Shown: positions 8,834-16,574 of the stretch, piece after piece
How positions within the stretch are numbered: the first letter of the stretch is position 1
Layout: each line of letters starts with the position of its first letter
Origin: Dyadobacter sandarakinus
GTDB taxonomy: Bacteria; Bacteroidota; Bacteroidia; Cytophagales; Spirosomataceae
Direction of reading: 5' to 3'
Assembly (NCBI RefSeq): GCF_016894445.1
Contig: NZ_CP056775.1
Coordinates: forward strand, 2,172,001-2,236,000
DNA length: 64,000 nucleotides
Notes under the pieces: model-generated
What the model saw: the letters and a program-made list of their open reading frames with translations, nothing else
The model's database searches: none
What the model was told of the DNA's origin: nothing
Translations under genes and position numbers: made by a program

Positions 8834-9313
8834 ATGATAAGCGGAACTGATATTTTTCTGGATAAAACAGACCTGGCAATCCTGAGACTCATGCAGGCGA
8901 ATGCACGCATTACTAATGCCGACCTCGCCCGTGAGCTTGATATGGCACCGTCGGCTGTGCTGGAACGTGTCAAAAAGCTGGAACAGCGCGATGTAATCCT
9001 GCAATATACGGCCCGCCTCAACCCCGCAGCGGTCAACCAGAAACTGCTCGCATTCATTTCTATCAAATCGTCGGAGGGAATGGGGAGCAACCACACTGCC
9101 CTGGAACTTGCCAAAGTGCCTGAGGTACAGGAAGTGCATCATATTGCAGGGGAAGACTGCTACCTTGTAAAAGTACGCACTGCCGACTCTGCCTCACTGA
9201 TGGCATTGATGCGGATGACACTTTCCCGTATCCCCAATATCATATCTACCCGTACCACGATCGTGCTGGAAACCGTGAAAGAAGAACAACAATTAGTCAT
9301 ACCGGAAAAATAA
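8834..9313 (+). CDS. Lrp/AsnC-family transcriptional regulator
   Basis: A 159-residue regulator: an N-terminal winged helix-turn-helix (LDKTDLAILRLMQANARIT, then DLARELDMAPSAVLERVKKL, about 7-54) and a C-terminal RAM effector domain with the characteristic VHHIAGEDCYLVKVRT segment. Lrp/AsnC proteins bind amino acids and commonly control neighbouring transport genes. The EamA transporter gene begins 2 nt after its stop, so the two form an operon in which the regulator probably responds to the transported metabolite. The gene is divergent from the GH26 operon across about 190 nt. Confidence 0.92.
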   Translation: MISGTDIFLDKTDLAILRLMQANARITNADLARELDMAPSAVLERVKKLEQRDVILQYTARLNPAAVNQKLLAFISIKSSEGMGSNHTALELAKVPEVQEVHHIAGEDCYLVKVRTADSASLMALMRMTLSRIPNIISTRTTIVLETVKEEQQLVIPEK

Positions 9314-9315
9314 AG

Positions 9316-10266
9316 ATGATGCAGACACCAGGCAAAGCTCCTTCGTCCCTGTTAGTTGTGCTGGCATTTGCCACCGTTTACATTGTTTGGGGATCCACCT
9401 ACTTTTTCATTCAGCGTGCGCTTGCCGGCATGCCGCCCTTTTTCCTTGGCAGTTTCCGGTTTATGGTAGCCGGAATGATCATGATGACGTGGAGCCTGCT
9501 GCAAAAGGAAAAACTGTTTGACTGGGCTGCAATGAAGCCTGCAATCATCACGGGTTTGCTTTTACTATTTGTGGGGAATGGGGTTGTGATCTGGGTCGAA
9601 CAGTTCCTGCCAAGTGCAATGGTGGCAATTATGGTTTCGTCCGCTCCGATCTGGTTTGTAGTGCTCGACAAGCCGAAATGGTCTGAGAACCTGAACAATA
9701 AAACCTCCATCTTCGGGCTGCTGATCGGGTTTGCGGGTGTGATCCTGCTTTTCAGTGAAAAGATCATGATCTCCATGTCTTCGCTCAACAGTTCCCGCGA
9801 CCTGTTTGCATTGGGGCTGGTGGTACTTGGCTCAATGTCCTGGGCGGGCGGTTCGCTGTATTCCAAATACAATGCGGTGTCGCCCTCGGCAACCGTAAAT
9901 TCTACCTGGCAGATGCTGACTGCCGGGATCGCATTTATGCCCGGTGTCATTTTTTCCGGAGAGCTGAGTAGCCTGGACCTAGGGAAAATTCCTGCCGATG
10001 TATGGCTTGCGACTGCCTACCTGGTCACATTCGGATCCATTGCAGGATTAAGTGCCTACGTGTGGCTGCTCAAAGTACAGCCTGCTACCAAAGTGAGTAC
10101 CTATGCGTATGTAAACCCGGTTGTAGCGGTAATGCTGGGTATTTTCTTTGCAAAAGAATCCATATCACGGATCCAGATCATCGGACTGATGATCATTCTT
10201 GGAAGCGTGCTCCTTATTAATCTACACAAATACAGAAAGCCCAAAACACTTACACCCGTGGTGTAG
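9316..10266 (+). CDS. EamA/DMT-family transporter
   Basis: A 316-residue inner-membrane protein with about ten transmembrane helices in two homologous EamA repeats. The N-terminal IVWGSTYFFIQRAL motif and the second-repeat segment YVNPVVAVMLGIFFAKE are typical of the drug/metabolite transporter superfamily (RhaT/YedA/RarD-like). Such proteins often export amino acids or related metabolites, which fits the Lrp/AsnC gene 2 nt upstream. The exact substrate cannot be read from the sequence. Confidence 0.9.
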   Translation: MMQTPGKAPSSLLVVLAFATVYIVWGSTYFFIQRALAGMPPFFLGSFRFMVAGMIMMTWSLLQKEKLFDWAAMKPAIITGLLLLFVGNGVVIWVEQFLPSAMVAIMVSSAPIWFVVLDKPKWSENLNNKTSIFGLLIGFAGVILLFSEKIMISMSSLNSSRDLFALGLVVLGSMSWAGGSLYSKYNAVSPSATVNSTWQMLTAGIAFMPGVIFSGELSSLDLGKIPADVWLATAYLVTFGSIAGLSAYVWLLKVQPATKVSTYAYVNPVVAVMLGIFFAKESISRIQIIGLMIILGSVLLINLHKYRKPKTLTPVV

Positions 10267-10275
10267 ATCGTGCAT

Positions 10276-10298
10276 GCCCGGCACCCGAAGCGCCGGGC
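10276..10298. terminator. GC-rich hairpin between convergent genes
   Basis: GCCCGGC (10276-10282) pairs with GCCGGGC (10292-10298) around a 9-nt loop, between the convergent transporter and ACT-domain genes. There is no clear T-tract on either side, so termination is only a positional inference. Confidence 0.4.
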
Positions 10299-10307
10299 TG
10301 CGCCTGC

Positions 10308-10550
10308 TTAGTACCTGGTTACTTTTTCAACCCGGGAAATATCCTGGTTGCGTTTGATAAGCCTGACAATCTGATCGAAGTCGAGGATGTTAGCCACCTC
10401 CACGGATATCGTACCGACAAAGTCTCGGCCTTTGCTGATGAGGTTGAGGTGCTGGATTTTGGCACCGTTTACAGACTCTACTGTGGTGGTAATGTTGTAA
10501 AGGCTCAAACCATTTCTGTAAATGACCCTGAGCAAAAAAATGTCCTTCAT
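10308..10550 (-). CDS. Orphan ACT domain, RelA/SpoT C-terminal type
   Basis: An 80-residue protein that is nothing but an ACT domain. The pattern VIYRNGLSLYNITTTVESV, ISKGRDFVGTISVEV and a final IKRNQDISRVEKVTRY resembles the last domain of long RelA/SpoT (p)ppGpp enzymes, where ACT senses ribosome state or amino acids. No synthetase or hydrolase domain is present: an in-frame TAA lies four codons upstream of the ATG. It may be a free regulatory ACT subunit or the remnant of a lost rel paralogue. The intact domain and clean start favour a functional small protein. Convergent with the EamA gene. Confidence 0.6.
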   Translation of the reverse strand: MKDIFLLRVIYRNGLSLYNITTTVESVNGAKIQHLNLISKGRDFVGTISVEVANILDFDQIVRLIKRNQDISRVEKVTRY

Positions 10551-11044
10551 ACGCGTTGTTTGTTAATGGCTAAAAATAAAACAGCTACTCCCTTGCGGGT
10601 CACATCATGCGCACTCCTTGGTTACTCCGGTGGTTGGATGTTGAGATTTATCCATAGAATTAGGTTGGGGCACCTTATCAGGTTTACAGGTTGCCAGAAG
10701 ATCGTAGAGCCTAACCTCTCCCTTCGTTCTTGATAAATCTAGTAATTCGATAGACAAAGATGATATATTGAACTGAAATTTACAAGTTTGCGTAAAAAAA
10801 AATTGAAGTGTCTGGAAGATAGCCGAGAAAAATCCCCAGGAGCGTAAGTACAGCCTGATTATGAGCGGGAACAATGAATATGCCCCTTACGGGTTGCATG
10901 AACGCAATGCATTCTCCCATAAGCAGCTGCACACCGGCATGCACCCTGGTTACAGGTGCAATACCGGTGTGCATTCCTCAATTCCAGCCAGTCATGGCAG
11001 CAAAGGTGCCATCGTTTTTCATCCGGCTGAACCGGCCAAACCAA
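10551..11044. other. Intergenic region without a credible gene
   Basis: About 490 nt between the ACT-domain gene and the first sulfatase. Short open frames here have no recognisable protein features. The one notable element is the strong hairpin at 10928-10973, downstream of the minus-strand sulfatase gene. Confidence 0.6.
10928..10973. repeat. Two-tier inverted repeat / hairpin
   Basis: An outer perfect 10-bp stem, TGCACACCGG (10928-10937) with CCGGTGTGCA (10964-10973), encloses an inner perfect 6-bp stem TGCACC/GGTGCA (10940-10945 and 10955-10960) with a 9-nt loop. The internal loop is only 2 and 3 nt. It lies about 70 nt beyond the sulfatase stop on the minus strand. No T-run follows immediately, so it may be a structured 3' UTR or a protein-binding site rather than a simple terminator. 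Confidence 0.65.
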
Positions 11045-12472
11045 TCACTGTGCGGTGAGGGGATACCCTTTTTTCAGCAGGCCAGCCAGTTCTTTGAGCG
11101 TAGCTGTGTACTTGTCACTTTTGTACAGATTGGTAAATTCGTCGGGGTCGCTGCCGTGATCGTATAGTTCGATGCCGGCGCGGCCTTCATCCCACTCGGT
11201 GTAGCGATAGTGCTCCGTACGCACGCTGCGACCGAAAATATTGCCGCGCCGCACCTGCGTGTAGGCAGGCTTGTCCCAGGCTGCAGCCGGGTTTTTCAGT
11301 AATGGGGTAAGGCTGTAACCCTGCAGTTTTTGTCCCGGATCAAGCCCGCAAAGCTCTGAGAGTGTGGGGTAAATGTCAAGCAACTCCACGGTCCGCGACG
11401 AAGATTTTCCCCTGGTACCACCCGGTACTGAGAAGATCAGCGGAACCCGGGCCGAATTTTCAAAAAGGCTCTGCTTCATCCACTGTCCGTGCTGGCCTAC
11501 GTTGTAGCCGTGGTCACTCCAGAGGACAATAATTGTCTTGTCTGTCAGTTTGAGCCTGTCGAGCTCGTCGAGCACCCGCCCTACCTGCGCGTCCATAAAG
11601 GTGATCGTGGCATAATATGCGTGCAGCGCCTCTTTCCGCTGGTCAACCGATAATCCCCAATTCGCAGGCTTGGTAAAAAGCGCAGCTTCGGGAATGTCGT
11701 CCAGGTCGCCCTCCTTTTCAGGTGCAAGCGGCACTTTGCTTTCTTCGTACATATCAAAATACTTTTTGGGCGCTACATACGGCGAGTGCGGCCGGTAAAA
11801 TCCCACTGCCAGGAAAAACGGTTCATCCTTCTTTTCATTCAGGATCCGGATGGCTTCGCTGGCCACCTTTCCGTCGGTTTGCTCCTCATCCGTACCTTCG
11901 GTAGCCCGCCATGCCAGCGCACTGCCCAGCCCGCGATCGGGTGTCAGGTTTTTAATCAATGCTTCTTCATCCTTGTCGCGGCCGCGCGGATTTACACGGC
12001 GGTGCCACGAAAGGGTATCATCCAGCCCATCCGTACCGATCTGTCCCGGAACACCATAGTGGTATATTTTACCAACCCTTGCACTGTAATAATTGTTGTT
12101 CTTAAACAATTGCGGCAGCGTCACAATGTCGGGCAGGTTCTGCCGGAAGTGGGTCTGCAGTTCGTAAATGCGCGTAACATCCGGCCGTTGGCCCGTAAGC
12201 AGGGAAGAGCGGCTCGGACTGCAAAGCGGAAACTGCGTATAAGCCTTGTCGAACCTGACCCCGCGTCTGGCCAGCCGGTCTATATTGGGCGACTTGACGA
12301 ATGTATTACCGTAACATCCCAGGTCGTTGTTTAGATCGTCCACGGCAATAAACAACACATTGTACTGCTGCTTTGCCTTTTTAGGACCGTCTCCGGCGTA
12401 GCTTTCAGGAGCCGGGCATTGCGCCAGCAAAAGGGCCAGTGCCCCGGCAAGGGCGTATTTTCTCTTCATCAT
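11045..12472 (-). CDS. Exported sulfatase, iduronate-2-sulfatase-like
   Basis: A 475-residue alkaline-phosphatase-superfamily sulfatase with an N-terminal export signal. The first metal-binding motif is FIAVDDLNNDLGCYG. The formylglycine motif CxPxR is C84-S-P-S-R88 followed by SSLLTGQRP; C84 must be oxidised to formylglycine. A distal metal site is in IVLWSDHGYNVGQHGQW. The overall pattern is that of the iduronate-2-sulfatase-like (S1_7-type) group, which removes sulfate from polysaccharides or glycosaminoglycan-like glycans in the periplasm. No maturase is encoded in the window. A second sulfatase lies just upstream on the same strand, 63 nt away. Confidence 0.9.
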   Translation of the reverse strand: MMKRKYALAGALALLLAQCPAPESYAGDGPKKAKQQYNVLFIAVDDLNNDLGCYGNTFVKSPNIDRLARRGVRFDKAYTQFPLCSPSRSSLLTGQRPDVTRIYELQTHFRQNLPDIVTLPQLFKNNNYYSARVGKIYHYGVPGQIGTDGLDDTLSWHRRVNPRGRDKDEEALIKNLTPDRGLGSALAWRATEGTDEEQTDGKVASEAIRILNEKKDEPFFLAVGFYRPHSPYVAPKKYFDMYEESKVPLAPEKEGDLDDIPEAALFTKPANWGLSVDQRKEALHAYYATITFMDAQVGRVLDELDRLKLTDKTIIVLWSDHGYNVGQHGQWMKQSLFENSARVPLIFSVPGGTRGKSSSRTVELLDIYPTLSELCGLDPGQKLQGYSLTPLLKNPAAAWDKPAYTQVRRGNIFGRSVRTEHYRYTEWDEGRAGIELYDHGSDPDEFTNLYKSDKYTATLKELAGLLKKGYPLTAQ

Positions 12473-12535
12473 TACAGTTGATTAACCATTGTTCCTTTTC
12501 ATAAAACAACTAACCTGATCGTGCCTGGAAGGTTT

Positions 12536-14143
12536 TCATTTTCCGGCTTTGGCCTTTTCATAGTCGTAAAACCACTTGAACGTTTTATCATAATCCTCTG
12601 CTCCTACCCGCTTGTACCACGACTCGTACTGCTCCACCATTTTTTTTGCTATTGCAGGTTGTTTGTCAAACTGGTCATTGAGCTCGGTGCGGTCTTTTTC
12701 AATGTCATAAAGCTGCCATTTTTCGGTTTTCTCGGCTACCAGCTTCCATTTGCCATCCAGGATCGCGCGGTTGTTTTCGTGCTCCCAGAAAATGGGAGCT
12801 TTGCGGGTGATCGGCTTACCGGTGAATGCAGGTTTCAGGCTCGCGCCTTCGAGCGGCTGAATGTTGTTTCCGTCGAAAGTTTCCGGGTATTTTGCACCGC
12901 CCAGGTCTACCAGCGTAGCCATGATATCAACAATATGCGCAGGCTCTTTTTCGAACTTTCCATTCCGTGCCGCAGGAATTCCGTTGGGCCATAAAACGAT
13001 GCCCGGAGAGGAAATACCGCCCTCGTGCGTGTGGTGCTTGTAAGCCCAGAAAGGCGTGCAGGCGGCCTCAGCCCATCCCTGTCCCAGAAACACATTTGAT
13101 TTTGCATCGCCCGGTTTGTCGCCGTCGTACTTTCCCTCAATCCCGGGCTCGGCATTGCCGCCATTGTCCGATACAAACAGGATGACCGTGTCGTCAAACA
13201 CACCCCTTTTTTTGAGACCGGCAACCAGGTCACCTATGCTTTTATCCAGGCGATAGATGACTGCTGCATAAATAGCCATCATATCATCATACTGCTTTTT
13301 CTCAGCATCGCTCAGACTTTCCCACCGGGGAATATTCGGGTTTCTGGGCGGAAGTTTCCAGGATGGATCAATCAAACCCAGTTTCAGCTGCTTCTGGTAG
13401 CGCTCCTGCCGCAGTTGCTCGTAACCTTTCAGGTATTTGCCCCTGAATCTTGCAATATCTTCCTCCGGTGCCTGCAATGGAAAATGGGGTGCATTGTGGG
13501 CCAGATAGAGCATAAACGGCTTTTTCTCGGTCACTGCCTCGTCAATGAAACGCAGCCCGAAATCTGTCCAGAGATCCGTCGTGTACCAGTCTTTTGGCAC
13601 CTTATCGTAGTTGGTCGTCACTTCCTCACCATTCAGAAAAAGCTTGGCATTCTGACCTTCGGCATAGTAAAAACCACCAGCAGGTGCATTCAGCGAGCGT
13701 TTGAAGCCGCGGTTCCACGGGTACACGCCATGTTGGTGACCAACGTGCCACTTGCCCGTCATCGCTGTAAAGTATCCGGCACCATTCATCACTTCCGCAA
13801 TTGTCACCACATGGTGGTTCAATTGTCCGCGGTAGCTTGGGTGGTCGGCACCTTTATCGTCCATCATGTGCCCGATCCCGGCCTGGTGGGCATATACACC
13901 CGTGAGCAGGGTCGCCCGGGTGGGGCAGCACCGGGCGGTATTGTAGAAGTTTGTAAAACGTACTCCGCCTTTGGCCAGCGCGTCCAGATTGGGAGTTGGT
14001 ATTTCGCTCCCATAACAACCGAGATCTGCATAGCCGAGGTCGTCGGCAAGGATCACAATGATATTGGGTTTCTTCTGGGCCAGCGCCGGGGTGAGTGCCG
14101 GCAGGAAGAGGAAGAATGCAAGTCTGAGGTAATTTGTAATCAT
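12536..14143 (-). CDS. Exported arylsulfatase
   Basis: A 535-residue sulfatase with a Sec signal (FFLFLPALTPALAQ). It has NIIVILADDLGYADLGCYG for metal binding, the CxPxR motif C72-C-P-T-R76 followed by ATLLTGVYAHQAGIGHM, and the distal metal motif ILFVSDNGGNAE. The length and the long C-terminal region with WKLVAEKTEKWQLYDIEKD match classical arylsulfatases (atsA-like). It acts in the periplasm on sulfate esters; the natural substrate is probably a sulfated glycan. It sits 63 nt upstream of the other sulfatase on the same strand, probably one transcript. Confidence 0.92.
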   Translation of the reverse strand: MITNYLRLAFFLFLPALTPALAQKKPNIIVILADDLGYADLGCYGSEIPTPNLDALAKGGVRFTNFYNTARCCPTRATLLTGVYAHQAGIGHMMDDKGADHPSYRGQLNHHVVTIAEVMNGAGYFTAMTGKWHVGHQHGVYPWNRGFKRSLNAPAGGFYYAEGQNAKLFLNGEEVTTNYDKVPKDWYTTDLWTDFGLRFIDEAVTEKKPFMLYLAHNAPHFPLQAPEEDIARFRGKYLKGYEQLRQERYQKQLKLGLIDPSWKLPPRNPNIPRWESLSDAEKKQYDDMMAIYAAVIYRLDKSIGDLVAGLKKRGVFDDTVILFVSDNGGNAEPGIEGKYDGDKPGDAKSNVFLGQGWAEAACTPFWAYKHHTHEGGISSPGIVLWPNGIPAARNGKFEKEPAHIVDIMATLVDLGGAKYPETFDGNNIQPLEGASLKPAFTGKPITRKAPIFWEHENNRAILDGKWKLVAEKTEKWQLYDIEKDRTELNDQFDKQPAIAKKMVEQYESWYKRVGAEDYDKTFKWFYDYEKAKAGK

Positions 14144-14375
14144 TTTTTGTCGGATTTAGTCTCGTCACTTGGTTAGTGTAGCTTGGGGACAGCCTGGTAC
14201 CGGCAGGTTCGTCCGCAATGGTGCGTGCGGATGCATGGGGGTTTTGTTTTTGCAGGCTGCAAAGGCTTTTTAACGTGGTATCTGCAGATAACAGACTTGC
14301 AATAACCCGCGTGGAATGGCATGGCGGAAGTTACCGCCATGACATATACGCCAGGAAATAATCAGGATTTGCGTC

Positions 14376-15299
14376 TTATTTAACCGCAGCAAACTTTTCA
14401 AGCTTTTGCTTTTCGTCTGCGAGGCGTTTGGGCTCACCTTTCAGGTAGCCAAACTGGTGAAGGTCCTTATCGGCATGGTCTGCCACCCAAAGCAGAAACT
14501 TCTTAGCCTCAGGATTGGAGTTTTGTTTTGCAATAGAAAAATGAAGGTACTCGACCGGCACGTTCCTGATCTTGTCAGCTTCTACTGCGGCAATTACCTG
14601 ATCCAGGTTATCCAGTGCTTTTTCTTCTTTCGATACCCGGCCGTTTCCATCCAGGTCAACCGGTATAATGGTCAGCCCCTCCACCGGCCGGCGGGTTTGC
14701 AGGTCGTAAGCCAGGCCGGGTGTGGTATAGCTTACGCCGGTTTCATCTTTTAAAAGTGCCTTAATCAGGTGCTCATCGGCTCCTGCAATGGTTTTTCCTT
14801 TGATGTTCTGCTGCACATACCCGAAGTAGCGTGCAAACGTCAGCGGGGCACCGGCCTTTTGCAAACGCGTATAGATCGTGTAGTTGGATGGCAGTGTTTT
14901 ATCTTTCTCAGCATAAATGTCGTGAAAGTAAATTTGCTTGTAAGTCTTCTCATTCAGCCCTTTATCCGCATATTCCTTGGCAAACTCCGACTTGGCATTG
15001 GCGATCGGCAGCAGGGCGTACCTGCCCACGGAGATGTACTCGCGGGTTTCCCTGACTTCCTTTTCCTGCTCATAGGCTTCAATCAGCAGGTCGTATTTTG
15101 CAGGGTCGGTGATGGTTCGCGTTTCAATGCGCAGGTTGGCCTGCGGATTTTCAGCCTTATAATCCCTGATCCACTTTTCAACCAGCGGATAGGCGAAGCG
15201 AACGCCGGTGATCACTACTTCATTGGGTGATTCCTGGGCAAATGTCTGGTTAAAAACAAGCAGCGCCGCAGCCGCAAGTATTGCTTTTACACTTTTCAT
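14376..15299 (-). CDS. PBP-like exported protein (PstS-type fold) with EF-hand loop
   Basis: A 307-residue protein with a signal peptide (LLVFNQTFAQ). Its layout, ITGVRFAYPLVEKWIRDYKAENPQ then a central hinge and ALLPIANAKS, is that of periplasmic phosphate-binding-like proteins of the PBP superfamily. Residues 215-226 (DLDGNGRVSKEE) match every position of the canonical EF-hand calcium loop, placed between the two lobes. No ABC transporter genes adjoin it. The sulfatases downstream suggest a role in binding an anion such as sulfate or phosphate, but ligand specificity is not shown. Function beyond the fold is inference. Confidence 0.65.
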   Translation of the reverse strand: MKSVKAILAAAALLVFNQTFAQESPNEVVITGVRFAYPLVEKWIRDYKAENPQANLRIETRTITDPAKYDLLIEAYEQEKEVRETREYISVGRYALLPIANAKSEFAKEYADKGLNEKTYKQIYFHDIYAEKDKTLPSNYTIYTRLQKAGAPLTFARYFGYVQQNIKGKTIAGADEHLIKALLKDETGVSYTTPGLAYDLQTRRPVEGLTIIPVDLDGNGRVSKEEKALDNLDQVIAAVEADKIRNVPVEYLHFSIAKQNSNPEAKKFLLWVADHADKDLHQFGYLKGEPKRLADEKQKLEKFAAVK

Positions 15300-15598
15300 G
15301 ATGTTGTTTTAGCTATGAATGATAAGGCCGGAGTGAGGCCGGTTAGAGGTAATAAATTCAGGCAGGACTTCCGTCAGAAACAACAACTGGCCGGACTCAG
15401 GGATGAAAAAGAAGCGACCACCATAGTTGCACCAATGCAGTTCGAAGAATAAGTATTCATCGTTATCATTATTAAAACGGTTATGAAAATGATTATTTCT
15501 GCTGGTGGTTAACAGATATAATCTACTAGTTTGATAGACAAAGTAAGTTTAAAGAAATTGGAATTGCAACCCGGAACAGCAAAAAATACCCAATGCTT

Positions 15599-16510
15599 TT
15601 ACCTCAGCTGCTTGGTCAATGCATTCAATTCATCTTCTGTGGGCGTTGCGGAAGGAATGCCGGCGGGCGGAACATCCATACCGGCTGTCCAGACGATGGC
15701 ATTCAATACGAGCCGGCGATAGTTATCGTTCCCCCAGTTTTTATGAAAATGCCCGCCTGTAAACCCAAATCCCCTTCCCCGCCCCGGCCGGTCAAATGCC
15801 CATGCCAGTGTTTGCGGTTTTTTATCTTCGAGGACATCCTTTCTCACCCCTGCATTGTTGGAATGTGTCCCGTCCGGGCGGTTCAATGTTTCGGCTGGCG
15901 GCACGGCAGCCAGCACCGGGGTTATGCCACTTTTAGAAGTAGGAAAACGAAGATGATAGTACCATTCATCCTGTATGGAAAATGGCTGAACACCCCGGGT
16001 AACCGGATGATCGGGCAAGGTTTTGAACTCCGCCACCCAGCTGGGGTTCACCGACCAGTTGATCTCAAAGTACCCGCCGATCCACGATAACATATGGTTG
16101 CCCTGCGTACCTTCGGGCACCTCCAGTGCAAAATGCAGCACAGCCAGACCTACGCCTTTTTTCACCAGTTTATCTATATGCGCGGCATGCTTCATCAACA
16201 GCTGATCTCCTCCACCGTCTGCATAAATGACAATGGCGTCAGCCTTGTCCAGCACCGTGGTGTCCTGCGGCCAGGCATTGCGTAACACCGCCGCATGGAT
16301 GCCGTGACCGTACGCATTGAGGGCAGCTGCCAGCAGTGTACAACCTCCGTTATGCTCATGCTCGCCTTTTCCATGACTATCAGGACCGGCAATGAATACG
16401 ATCTGGCGGGTCTTCGCTTCTTCCTGCTTTTTACCAGGTTCCTGTGCGAGGGTTTGATATGCCAGCAGCAGGCATGCGATACTGACTTTCAGCGTCTTGT
16501 TCATATTCAT
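15599..16510 (-). CDS. Exported ThuA-like domain protein
   Basis: A 303-residue protein with an N-terminal signal (ACLLLAYQTLAQ). The ThuA-like glutamine-amidotransferase fold is indicated by IVFIAGPDSHGKGEHEHNGG at the start, KADAIVIYADGGGDQLLM and VGLAVLHFALEVPEGTQG in the middle, and GRGFGFTGGHFHKNW near the end. ThuA-type proteins are linked to sugar catabolism (trehalose or 3-keto-sugar metabolism) and are abundant in glycan-degrading Bacteroidota and Planctomycetes. The catalytic activity is not well defined for this exported subgroup. It is in the same orientation as the sulfatases, with gaps of about 300 nt upstream of the PBP-like gene. Confidence 0.82.
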   Translation of the reverse strand: MNMNKTLKVSIACLLLAYQTLAQEPGKKQEEAKTRQIVFIAGPDSHGKGEHEHNGGCTLLAAALNAYGHGIHAAVLRNAWPQDTTVLDKADAIVIYADGGGDQLLMKHAAHIDKLVKKGVGLAVLHFALEVPEGTQGNHMLSWIGGYFEINWSVNPSWVAEFKTLPDHPVTRGVQPFSIQDEWYYHLRFPTSKSGITPVLAAVPPAETLNRPDGTHSNNAGVRKDVLEDKKPQTLAWAFDRPGRGRGFGFTGGHFHKNWGNDNYRRLVLNAIVWTAGMDVPPAGIPSATPTEDELNALTKQLR

Positions 16511-16574
16511 TTCGGTTTACAGCGATTGTGCCGGTTTAATCTCTGAACCTCAGATGCATAAAAACCACGCCATC

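Noticed and set aside
10605..10874. Open frame of 89 codons (-) upstream of the ACT gene
   Set aside because: No recognisable protein character; the region is better read as non-coding.
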